A program made the translations under genes and the position numbers. Positions 13,051 to 23,230 of a DNA stretch of 64,000 nt are shown piece by piece (position 1 is the first letter of the stretch; each line of letters starts with the position of its first letter). This stretch comes from Coffea arabica (Eukaryota > Streptophyta > Magnoliopsida > Gentianales > Rubiaceae). The notes under the pieces are model-generated. The model saw only the letters and a list, made by a program, of their open reading frames with translations. It was not told the DNA's origin and made no database searches. Location: NCBI RefSeq assembly GCF_036785885.1, contig NC_092317.1:2358501-2422500 (forward strand), given 5' to 3'.

Positions 13051-13143
13051 GGGTCGTAACTTACTCGTTACTACTATTACAAGGCGCGGAAGTTTTGTAA
13101 TTTTGTTGTACGTATGGCACGGATGACGCGATTATAAGGGCTT

Positions 13144-13198
13144 AAGAGTTAACGCCTTCTCGTTTGTTGAAAAAAAAAAAAAAGAGTTAACGCCTTCT
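13144..13198. repeat. 21-bp A-tailed insertion with 17-bp target duplication
   Basis: Direct repeats aagagttaacgccttct (13144-13160 and 13182-13198) flank cgtttgttg plus an A tract. Unit B keeps the uninterrupted single target (about 20143-20160). The structure fits a heavily 5'-truncated target-primed retroposition. Confidence 0.65.
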
Positions 13199-13638
13199 GA
13201 TATTAAAGCGTGGTGCTAGAAGTAAAGGTGGGTACCTTCCGGTTGACGACTTGGTTTGGTGGAAGAATCGTGCTCTCCAGTGGAAAATGTTAAAGGAGCC
13301 TCTGTTCATCCATTAGAGTTAGAATTGGATGAGATCCTCTAATGCTTCAGTTTGGCATTTTAGAGTTCAATGAAAGACGAGAATTTCTTAGCCAGCAAGG
13401 TTTCAAATCAACTCGAAACGAGCTCTAAAGGGACGTTAATCTATAGTTTGTCTGCTGGTAAAAAGAGCCGGCCTCCAAGTTGTAACAAACAACACAAATG
13501 TTTACTGCAAAAAGATCTGCACTTTCACGCTTAGACCGACCTTATTCTGTTTACAGTTCACAAGCACACAACTCGTAGACTTCTTGTGGTACAGAATTCA
13601 GAGTCAACATTGTATCAACCAACGAAACCTGACAATCT

Positions 13639-15052
13639 TTACTTGGACATGGACTGAACAGAGGGAGGATTTGTTGCATGTGGATATCCATACTTCATTC
13701 CTTGTTGTCGAGCGAGGATTCTATTCCAGCCTGCAAAGCAATTTCCCAGGTTGTTACCACCACGATATTGAGTAGCTAAATGAACTAAAGAGTTTGGTGA
13801 GTTGTGACTAGTGTCCATGCTATGCTGAGTTTACCAATGCTCAGAATATATTCTCATAAATCGAAAGTAGAAGTACCTAAAGCAGGATCAAGATCCCTGT
13901 TCCTGAGCTCTCGAAATTCCTGACAAAGTGAACAATAGGAGCAAAAGATGTGAGAAAATACATCTTGATAAGGGGCTTCAACTAGACCATATCTGGTTCT
14001 CAGTTTTGTTCTATATTTGGAACCCATGATCCATTGAGAGCAGAGAGCAGGCATCATCAAGAGGTAAATGAAAGTGCCCACAGGACTAGCTGCAACCATC
14101 AATCAAACATGAATCAGCTTGAGCTTAGTTTGGTGAAATTTTAAAGACTCAGTCAAATCAGAACCCAAGAACAGAGGCCATACTCAGTTCTCCGGCATCT
14201 AGGACTTCTGCTATCTGACCAAATGTCACGCAGGGGCAGCATACAGTCATACCGGCTGCCAAATAATATCAGATCATTTTTAAAGTGAGGAAGGAGAAAT
14301 ATGTAAAGATCAGATCTAGAGTTGATCATCATTCATCAAAGAAGCAACAGACAGAGAAATCACGAATTACAAATTTATGATAGTGTTTCTGACTGTTAGT
14401 CATCAACGTTCTTTTCAGTAAAATAATCAACCAGCTTCAATTTTCGGAACCGTCCACCAAGAAATATTTGTCCAGAAACCACAATTCATGCAATCTTCAT
14501 CCTAATTGAACTTCTTTCTGTGCATATTGTAGTTTGTTAAGAAATTGAAATTCCCGTGGTGAAATACCTTTCCAGAGTGATTCAAAGGACTTTATTTCGC
14601 ATGTTCCCATAAGCCTTGGTTTCTAACAGGCCACAACCCCATCCCCAACCATCGCTTGCCCTCTCCATCGTTACCGTCCAATTCTTCACCGCCAAAATAT
14701 ATATATATATATATAGTTTATTCATTCCATTCTAAACACGAAGTCCAAATGTCTTGAGCTTCTGGACAATGATATATCTGGTTTTGAGATTGACTCTAAT
14801 CTGGTTTATCTTCAGTTACTAAGAACAAATGGAGAGAACAAACAAGAAAGAGCGATTACCATTTGTTTTGTCTTCATGGCAGTCGAACAAGCCTGTACTC
14901 CATGGGCTTCCTACGAAAGTAGGCGGTGCCAGCGACACTCCTCCTCCTTGTGCTACTGGAGGAAATGAGACCACTGCTTCTCCTCCCTGTTTTGGATCAG
15001 TTTCTACTGCTACATCTGTGGCTTCCACTTTAAATTTTAAAGTCACGATCAT
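13639..15052 (-). CDS. PLAC8 / plant cadmium resistance-like protein, copy A
   Basis: Small cysteine-rich membrane protein of the PLAC8 family (PCR / cell number regulator), whose members move or sense metal ions or limit organ size. Exons 14860-15052, 14184-14255, 13877-14089, 13639-13730 sum to 570 nt, 189 aa. Visible: variable Pro-rich N-terminus, PWSTGLFDCHED, CCPCVTFGQIAEVLD, hydrophobic GTFIYLLMMPALCSQWIMGS, then the second Cys cluster and LCQEFRELRNRDLDPALG. In copy A that cluster reads FCSYCSLC where copy B has FCSCCSLC, so one family cysteine is Tyr. The N-terminus also differs: the MGK start of copy B is replaced by MIVTLKF because the upstream DNA differs. Introns are GT-AG. Lies in unit A; likely a PCR8-type protein judging by locus order, but the subgroup is uncertain. 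Confidence 0.88.
14697..14714. repeat. (AT)n microsatellite in PLAC8-A intron 1
   Basis: About nine AT units. The matching site in copy B (21694-21733) has about twenty, so the repeat has changed length since the duplication. Confidence 0.8.
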
Positions 15053-16017
15053 TGTTAAGGATGCTTTATATCTTTCTCGTTCTGCTCACCACAAAACGAG
15101 AAATATGCTGGAAGTAGATGGCATGCCAACTGCTTTCATATATTTATCATACGCTCTTTAGTAGTAGTATGTGCCAATGCCTATCTTCTTGATTTTTTTT
15201 ATTTTTATTTTTTCATTTTTTGGATGGCGGCCTTCTTCATTCGGAGCAAGTCGTCGAAAAGTCAATGTGATGCACAATAATATCTTTCACGATAGATAGA
15301 TTATAGAATATGGAGCTAGAAAGTAATGGGTAAGTAGCTGAAAAATATACAATTTCTGACTGGAAGTTCAGTCCAAGTTTCCTATCAAATCCAGCCAGTT
15401 GCACCAGCGACAAAGCAAATAAAACTTGGAATTTCCCCGTTTTCTAGAAGCTGGGTTTATGGCGGGCATTGCCGTCTTAATTACTGGAATATTAAGCAAA
15501 AAATTACCATGCCCGACTTTCCAATAGAATTATTTTTCTTCGTCAGATACAAGTACAAAAGTTTTCAGCAAGCAGTCAAGGAAGTGAAACTGGGACTGTT
15601 ATGAAGTGAAATCAAAAGAAGAATCCTTCTGTTCTGAACGTAGTAGTAATCGCCCCCATTAATTGATGCAGTCATTATTCCGAACAATTTCTAACTGCTG
15701 CAAATACAGCATCTAATCTAATAACGATACAAGGTTATGCTAACTCTAAAATAGTTGCTAAAAATTGCAGCAGAGAGGCCTTGCTATTTGCTCACAGAAC
15801 GTACCAGGCACTATACGAGAGTATTGCAGGGTCACGCCATTAAGTGAAGTGTATGCTTCGGATTGTTCTCTCTCCCGAATGTCCTCTAGCCATACACCTC
15901 CGCAGAATAACAGTGAAATGACCACAAAATAAGAATAAATTCTACATATTTTAACCAGCATTTGATCAGTAATTGCTCAAATTTCTCTTGAAGCTAATGT
16001 CCCATAATTATAGAACC
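15053..16017. other. Upstream region of PLAC8-A up to the duplication junction
   Basis: Promoter-side DNA of PLAC8-A. It holds a 67-codon open frame on the minus strand (15758-15961) that is also kept in unit B (22870-23073) with few changes. I do not recognise it; the shared sequence is explained by the recent duplication and is not evidence of coding. Confidence 0.45.
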
Positions 16018-18048
16018 CTTGTAACTCAGGATCCATAGCTTCATAACCTTGTATTAATCGTGTATACATAGTTGGAACCTGCATCATGCAAAGGGAAAAC
16101 ATGAACTACACCATTAAAATGACAAAAGCTCTCCGGAAATTACAGGTATATTGAATGACTTCAAACAGGTATAATTATTGTTGCCTCATGAGGAACCATC
16201 CTGAGAATATAAGTAAATAACGTGGTTATTTATAACCACCTAGAGACATAGAATTATGACATTACATAAGCAGCATATTTCTCACTTCCCCCTGTAAATA
16301 CAGTTATAGCATCATCAACTTTTGTCTCTTTTCTTGGATATGATTCCCGCCATCCCTGCCAAATTCCCCCAACGCTAAATTTTGGCATGAACTCCACCTT
16401 TAAAAAAAAAAAAGGGACAAGCAATATCACAAGTGCTGCAACAAGACATTATTGATTCTTTGGCAGGAAAGTTATAGCATAAATTTGCAGTATAATTTCC
16501 GTTACAACTTTGAACATGTGGAAATATATAAGAACTTACCACAGAACCAGCGTATAGAGGAGCAAGCAAAGCATTGAAAAGGCCGTGCACATGTTGGTAG
16601 AAGTTAAGGCTAGACATATAACCAACATTTCATCGAACTTATACAGCATATCAACCCAGCAAATAGGAGAAGAGATGGGAAAAGCAAATAGGTGAGTACT
16701 CCCAAGCATTTGCCAACATTTGAACCTGAAATTAAGCAAACCATCGTAATGATTATTTCAAGGTGAAACAGAAGTGCAATGAAAAGGAAATACGCTTCAG
16801 TCAAAACCTAACAGTTCCAACTTCCAAAAAGCACACTTTAGAAAGAAAGAGTTGACAGCAAGCATTTTGCATTATGCAAGTAAAATTGACAACATATTGC
16901 TCTGCCTTGTACGTGAAAGAAGAGCATTGCATGGCAATCAATTTTTGTTGTCTTATTATAACGCATATTCACCATACAAGCACATCTTACCCTGCCAAAA
17001 GTCTGACATTTTCCAGATTAAGGAAAGGTCTAGAGTAATTGGAAAAACTAAAAGAACATTTTCCCATTTCATTTTGTTTTAGACCAAGTACACACAATAT
17101 AAATGACAGGCAAGTAATAAAAATACCTGAGCCAAGATGCTTCTGTGTGCATGAACAACTCCTTTTGGTTTACCTGTTGTGCCGCTAGTGTACAGTATTA
17201 ATGCCGGTTTCTCATCTACATTTGGACATGAAAGTCAGCAAAGAGAATACTGTAATTTGAGCATTTAAACTTGTCGTAAACATACACAAAACCAAAGGCA
17301 AACACCTTCGATCTCACTAAAGTTTTCTATTCCCTGTACCCGCTCAATAACATTCAGCTCTCCGTTATGTGACTGATCAAGCTCAGTTGATGTGCTAACA
17401 ACAGGAGGAAGAAGAGAAAAGTGAGCTGCAGTTTTAGCTGCAACATCTTTCAAGAGTTCCAGGCAGTTTCAGAGAGACCATTGTCATGAAATACCAATAC
17501 CATCAAAGAGGAAAAAAATTACTTTCTCCTACTTAAGCAAAACTAGTCCAAAGCCCCCAAAAATTTCAAAACTTGATTCACCAATACCGGAACTTATGTA
17601 TTCCATAAGTTCCTTACCGCTCCTGCTTTGGCTTGATAATCAAATATTCCTTCTTCAATTCCTAACCGTCCCCATTCCCCTTTCCTGTTTCTCCTTCCAC
17701 ACCTCCCCTTTTTGATATACAACTGATATTGTAACAGGATAACAAAAGCAGAGTCCAATATACCCCATTTACACGTACTTACAAACATATGATATACAAT
17801 ACGAAGGTCATAAGTTAATAAGTCAAACGAAAGGCTATTAGATTATGAAAAGGGCTCTTACCGGAGGAAAGAAACCGAACTTGGGAAGTGGGATTGGTGG
17901 GATTTTCGCGAAAAACTTGAAGAAGAGGCAGAGGACATAAAATTCTGGTCTTGACAAAAGAAGAAGATGAATTTTTTGGAAGACGTCTGAGACTAACAAG
18001 TAGCTGGAGCTGGCAGTTGAAGGCTGGCTTGGGATTAAATGAAGTCAT
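16018..18048 (-). pseudogene. Truncated AAE13 copy in unit B
   Basis: Partial copy of the malonyl-CoA synthetase gene. Retained: exon 1 with ATG and presequence (17862-18048) and its donor, a 3' part of exon 4 (17306-17460), exon 5 with the AMP-binding loop (17127-17215), part of exon 6, exon 7 (16540-16592), exon 8 (about 16292-16399) and a stub of exon 9 ending at the duplication junction. Missing: exons 2 and 3, the start of exon 4, the 3' half of exon 6 with the U12 donor, and exons 10-17. It cannot encode the enzyme. The 5' flank is kept, so a non-coding transcript aimed at the PLAC8-A upstream region is possible (inference). Confidence 0.93.
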
Positions 18049-20613
18049 ACTTAGGTGGGAACAGTAATTACGGCAATTACCGCTCAATTTATTTATGGCC
18101 ACTGTCACCATATCATCACTGCTCACTCATTCAAACTAATCGCGCCACAGGTTCAGATGAACAACCTGCTGAAATTTTGGTTCACATTTCTTTAAGAACT
18201 GTTCACACTACTTCTAGTTGATATTGTAGATTACAACACATCAGTAATATTTTGGGGAGGTTTGGTTGGAAGCTTTGATGGATATGCTGGTTGAGAGTTT
18301 GAGAAGAGACAATAAACGAATTGCATAAATGTCGTAAAACATAGGCGGGGTTTTATACGAGTCCGGGTTCGAAGTTTTGTCCAGCTTGTCCATTTGTGCA
18401 ATTGATTAACAAACTTGTCCATTTGTGCAATTGATTAACAAAAATGGGAGTGTAAATAATATTTTCTTGAACAAAATAGAATTTTGGTGTAAATTTAAAT
18501 TTTGTCCAATCATATATAATTAACAAGTATTTTAACCTGTGCATTAGCATGATTTTTTGTATTATTATTAGTTGTGATTTTATGGAAGCATAAATAATTT
18601 TAAAAAATAAAATAATATTCTTACATACACATGAATATTTAAGTGTTCAGATAACATATTAATCTTTGAAAACTTTTATTCATATGTTTATTTGAATATA
18701 ATATTATTCATAAGAGATGCAAGGAATACGAACAGGTTAATAGATATCTCTTAATTAGTTATTAAATTTTTGCATGATTAAAAACCTAAAAATATATATC
18801 TATGTTTAATTAACTACCAGATATGCAAAAATATATTTTCTCCATAAACAAATATTAAGTTTCTGACAACATTAATTAAGTAACAAGTAAAATAACACTA
18901 AATAAAGCTAATAAATATGGATAAAATAGAAAGTGTATTTATAAATAAAAATATATAGTTTGATAGAATAGAAAGAAAAATAAAAACAAAAAATAATTCA
19001 AATTTATCAAAATGGACCAAGTTGCTAGGAGAGAGAGAGAGATTGTGAGAAATTTTGATTGGAGAAGAGTTGGATGTGAATATGGATAAAACCCAAATAT
19101 CTAAGTGACCCACCAATTCTCTTCATTTAGCATACTGCCTGGGAAAGAGAAAATGAATAATTAAATTAACAACTTTCTTTTGGATATATAGATTCATTAT
19201 TACATCAGAATTCTACAAATTTACGTCAAAATTGTAAAAATTACAATAATTGAGCTGAACAGGAAAGAATCAACTGCAGAGGCCCCCTCATGCGAGTGTC
19301 TAGCCTCTTTCTTGAGGCAGAGCGTTCTTAAGACGTATAATTGCAACTAGGACGGGTTGAGTTTGTGGCTTACTATGATTTGCACATTCAACTGTGATCA
19401 GCATTTTTCAGATAAACATAACTAATCTTAGCATTGAAATACCTCACACGATTAATTTGAAGTACATTATTCATATCAGCTAAAAACTAGTAACAAAATT
19501 TAATAGCTTTTTTTTTTTTTTTGGAATAAAAAGTCTTTAAAATGCCTCGATGAAGGAGAGGATTTTAGTGAACGGAAACAGATTAGGGGTACCTAAGTCC
19601 TTTTTTTATTTTATAGAATGGAAAGAAAAATTTATTGATATTCAACTGATTCGAAACAATATGAAACAAATTGCTAATATAAGGTATAAAAATGCTAAAT
19701 TTGTTAACTTAAAGCAAAAATCAGAATTGCTAAAATTGACAATTTATAAATGCTGATAAAAGGCCTTCGAGGCCTCTATTTCTGTTGTATATATGGCATC
19801 CCATAAAGAGGTTCTTTTTATTTTTTTTTTCCAGGGTCTCCTACACTAGGCGGAGGGGGCGGACTTAAGAAAGTTCAGAATAACTCGGAAGGAACTGAAT
19901 CACCACCGAACCAAACGGGTGTACTACGCACCCGCCTGAATTTTTTGATCAAAATCACTTTTTAATGTGGCAATTGATGGGAGTTTAGGATTTTAATGTT
20001 TTGGTGGTAGCCACCAGCCTGAGGTTCATGTGAGGGCGAATTGTATATGGGTCGTACCTTACTCGTTACTACTATTACAAGGCGCGGAAGTTTTGTAATT
20101 TTGTTGTACGTATGGCACAGATGACGCGATTTATAAGGGCTTAAAAGTTAACGCCTTCTGATATTAAAGCGTGGTGCTAGAAGTAAAGGTGGGTATCTTC
20201 CAGTTGACGACTTGGTTTGGTGGAAGAATCGCGCTCTCCTGTGGAAAATGTCAAAGCAGTCTTTGTTCATCCATTAGAGTTAGAATTGGTTGAGATCCTT
20301 CTAATGCTTCAGTTTGGCTTTTTAGAGTTCAATGAAAGACGAGAATTTCTTAGCCAGCAAGGTTTCAAATCAACTCGAAACGAGCTCTAAAGGGACGTTA
20401 ATCCATAGTTTGTCTGCTGGTAAAAAGAGCCGGCCTCCAAGTTGTAACAAACAACACAAATGTTTACTGCAAAAGGATTTACACTTTCACGCTTAGACCG
20501 ACCTTATTCTGTTTACAGTTCACACACGCACTTGCACACACACAACTCGTAGACTTTCTTATGGTAGAGAATTCAGAGTCAACAATGTATCAAACAATGA
20601 AATCTGACAATCT
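18049..20613. other. Intergenic region of unit B
   Basis: Copy of 11.3-13.6 kb. No gene recognised. It differs from unit A by the extra block 18350-18662 and by lacking the two short A/T-tailed insertions. An open frame at 19550-19756 is also present, interrupted, in unit A and shows no family resemblance. Confidence 0.55.
18350..18662. other. 313-bp block present in unit B only
   Basis: Unit A reads ggcgggctctttgaaaac without interruption, while unit B has about 313 extra bases between ggcggg and ctttgaaaac. The block holds a perfect 29-bp tandem repeat starting cttgtccatttgtg (18385-18413 and 18414-18442). No clear terminal repeats or target duplication, so a deletion in unit A is as likely as an insertion here. 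Confidence 0.6.
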
Positions 20614-21691
20614 TTACTTGGACATGGACTGAACAGAGGGAGGATTTGTTGCATGTGGATATCCATACTGCATTCCTTGTTGTCGAGCGAGGATTCCATT
20701 CCAGCCTGCAAAGCAATTTCCCAGGTTGTTACCACCACGATATTAGAGTTGCTAAATGAACTAAACAGGTTGGTGAGTTGTGACTAGTGTCCATGCTATG
20801 CTGAGTTTACCAATGCTCAGAATATATTCTCATACATCGAAAGTAGAAGTACCTAAAGCAGGATCAAGATCCCTGTTCCTGAGCTCTCGAAATTCCTGAC
20901 AAAGTGAACAACAGGAGCAGAAGATGTGAGAGAATACATCTTGATAAGGTGCTTCAACTAGACCATATCTGGTTCTCAGTTTTGTTCTATATTTGGACCC
21001 CATGATCCATTGAGAGCAGAGAGCAGGCATCATCAAGAGGTAAATGAAAGTGCCCACAGGACTAGCTGCAACCATCAATCAAACATGAATCAGCTTGAGC
21101 TTAGTTTGCCTAAATTTTAAAGACTCAGTCAAATCAGAACCCAAGAACAGAGGCCATACTCAGTTCTCCAGCATCTAGGACTTCTGCAATCTGACCAAAT
21201 GTCACGCAGGGGCAGCATGAAGTCATAACGGCTGCCAAATAATATCAGATCATTTTTAAAGTGAGGAAGGAGAAATATGTAAAGATCAGATCTAGAGTTC
21301 ATCATCAATCATCAAAGAAGCAGCAGACAGAGAAATCACGAATTACAAATTTGTGATAGTGTTTCTGACTGTTAGTAATCAACGTTCTTGTCAGTAAAAT
21401 AATCATGGTTATTGACTACCATACATCAACCAGCTTCAATTTTCGGAACCGTCCACCAAGAAATATTTGTCCAGAAACCACAATTCATGCAATCTTCATC
21501 CTAATTGAACTTCTTTCTGTGCATATTGTAGTTTGTTAAGAAATTGAAATTCCCGTGGTGAAATACCTTTCCAGAGTGATTCAAAGGACTTTATTTCGCA
21601 TGTTCCCATAAGCCTTGGTTTCTAACAGGCCACAACCCCATCCCCAACCATCGCTTGCCCTCTCCATCGTTACCGTCCAGTTCTTTACCGC

Positions 21692-21736
<45 letters not shown>

Positions 21737-22070
21737 TATTCATTCCATTCTAAACACGAAGTCCAAATGTCTTGAGCTTCTGGACAATGATATATCATAT
21801 ATCTGGTCTATAACTTTTGAGATTGACTCTAATCTGGTTTATCTTCAGTTACTAAGAACAAATGGAGAGAATAAACAAGAAAGAGCGTTTACCATTTGTT
21901 TTGTCTTCATGGCAGTCGAACAAGCCTGTACTCCATGGGCTTCCTACGAAAGTAGGCGGTGCAAGCGACACTCCTCCTGCTTGTGCTACCGGAGGAAATG
22001 AGACCACTGCTTCTCCTCCCTGTTTTGGATCAGTTTCTACTGCTACATCTGTGGCTTCCACTTTTCCCAT
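20614..22070 (-). CDS. PLAC8 / plant cadmium resistance-like protein, copy B
   Basis: Paralogue of the 13.6-15.1 kb gene, from the tandem duplication. Exons 21893-22070, 21160-21231, 20853-21065, 20614-20705 sum to 555 nt, 184 aa. It starts MGKVEATDVAVETD, the more family-like N-terminus, followed by a Pro/Val/Gly-rich stretch, PWSTGLFDCHED, CCPCVTFGQIAEVLD, the hydrophobic GTFIYLLMMPALCSQW segment and FCSCCSLCQEFRELRN. All splice junctions are GT-AG and in frame. Intron 1 carries an (AT)n tract about twice as long as in copy A. Differences from copy A include Gly/Arg and Gln/Lys changes near the C-terminus and the Cys kept in the second cluster. Expected to be a membrane protein with both hydrophobic stretches in the PLAC8 domain; ion specificity cannot be read from sequence. 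Confidence 0.9.
21694..21733. repeat. (AT)n microsatellite in PLAC8-B intron 1
   Basis: About 20 AT units, the expanded form of the tract at 14697-14714 in copy A. Confidence 0.85.
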
Positions 22071-23230
22071 TTGGTCACCTAAATTCTGCTCACTATGAAA
22101 CGAGAAATATACCGAAACTTTTCCCATTTGCCAAATGCTTTCACATATTTATCATACGCTCATTAGTAGCATGTGCCAATGCCTATCTTCTTGACTTTTA
22201 TTTTTTTTTCATTTTTTCATTCTTTGGATGGCGGCCTTCTTCATTCGGATTCGGAACAAGTCGTCGAAAACTCCTTTTTTGTTTTCTTTTGGGAAATTTA
22301 CAGATTTGTAAAGGTCAATGTGATGTACAATAATATCTTTCACGATGGATAGATTATAGAATATGGAGCTAGAAAGTGATCGGTAGCCGAAAAATATGGA
22401 AACAATTTCTGACTGGAAGTTCAGTCCAAGTTTCCTGTCAAATCCAGCCAGTTGGACCAGCGACAAAGCACATAAAACTAGAAATTTCCCCGTTTTCTAG
22501 AAGCTGGGTTTATGGCGGGGATTGCCGTCTTAATTATTAAGCGAAAAATTACCATGCCCGACGTTCCAATAGAATTATTTTTCTTCGTCAGATACAGGTT
22601 AAAAAGTTTTCAGCAGGCAGTCAAGCCATATGGAAGATAAAAAAGGAAACGCAAGCGAAACTGGGACTGGTATGAAGTGAAATCAAAAGAAGAATCCTTC
22701 TGAGCGTAGTAATCGCCCCCATTAATTGATGCAATCATTATTCCTACCAATTTCTAACTGCTGCAGCACAGCACAGCACACCACCTGCACTTGAACCAAT
22801 TTCTAACTGCGGCAAATATTGCATCTAATCTAATAACGATACAAGGTTATGCTAACTCTAAAATAGTTGCTAAAAATTGCAGCAGAGAGGTCTTGCTATT
22901 TGCTCACAGAATGTACGAGGCACTATACGAGAGTATTGCAGGATCACGCCATTAAGTGAAGTGTATGCTTCGGATTGTTCTCTCTCCCGAATGTCCTCTA
23001 GCCATACACCTCTGCAGAATAACAGTGAAATGACCACAAAATAAGAATAAATTCTACATATTTTGACTAGCATTTGATCAGTAATTGCTCAAATTTCTCT
23101 TGAAGCTAATGTCCCATAATTATAGAACCCTTGTGCTGCAAAGAAAATTAAATTAGTTTTGCTTTAGAAATCGATATCCAATTGCATTTCAGTACCAGAT
23201 ACCTTAGCAGATAAATCAGCCGCAGCACCA
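22071..23230. other. Region between PLAC8-B and the sugar transporter
   Basis: Upstream flank of PLAC8-B, then the right edge of unit B (23129), then the 3' flank of the SGB1-like transporter. Contains the second copy of the unrecognised 67-codon frame (22870-23073, -). Confidence 0.45.

Larger units (their letters stand above)
11320..13638. other. Intergenic region, AAE13 promoter to PLAC8-A 3' end
   Basis: Contains the AAE13 5' flank and about 2 kb of AT-rich DNA that is repeated in unit B (about 18.05-20.6 kb). No gene recognised. Compared with unit B it carries two extra short poly(A/T) insertions (12989-13050 and 13144-13198) and lacks a 313-bp block found at 18350-18662. Confidence 0.55.
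7917..16017. repeat. Tandem segmental duplication, unit A
   Basis: 8.1-kb unit running from inside AAE13 exon 9 to the DNA between PLAC8-A and unit B. Both breakpoints share CTTGT: 7917-7921 (...ggCTTGTaact), the internal junction at 16018-16022 (...accCTTGTaact) and the far edge at 23130-23134 (...accCTTGTgctg). Sequence outside the indels is nearly identical to unit B (a few differences per few hundred bases in the stretches I compared). Confidence 0.93.
16018..23129. repeat. Tandem segmental duplication, unit B
   Basis: 7.1-kb head-to-tail copy of unit A. It lost 1255 bp corresponding to 9477-10731 (microhomology TCC at the join) and about 108 bp corresponding to part of 8600-8707. It has an extra block at 18350-18662. 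It contains the truncated AAE13 copy and an intact PLAC8 paralogue. Confidence 0.93.

Noticed and set aside
15758-15961. 67-codon minus-strand frame shared with 22870-23073
   Set aside because: Its conservation is fully explained by the recent tandem duplication; the two copies differ by amino-acid changes without any pattern of constraint that I can see.
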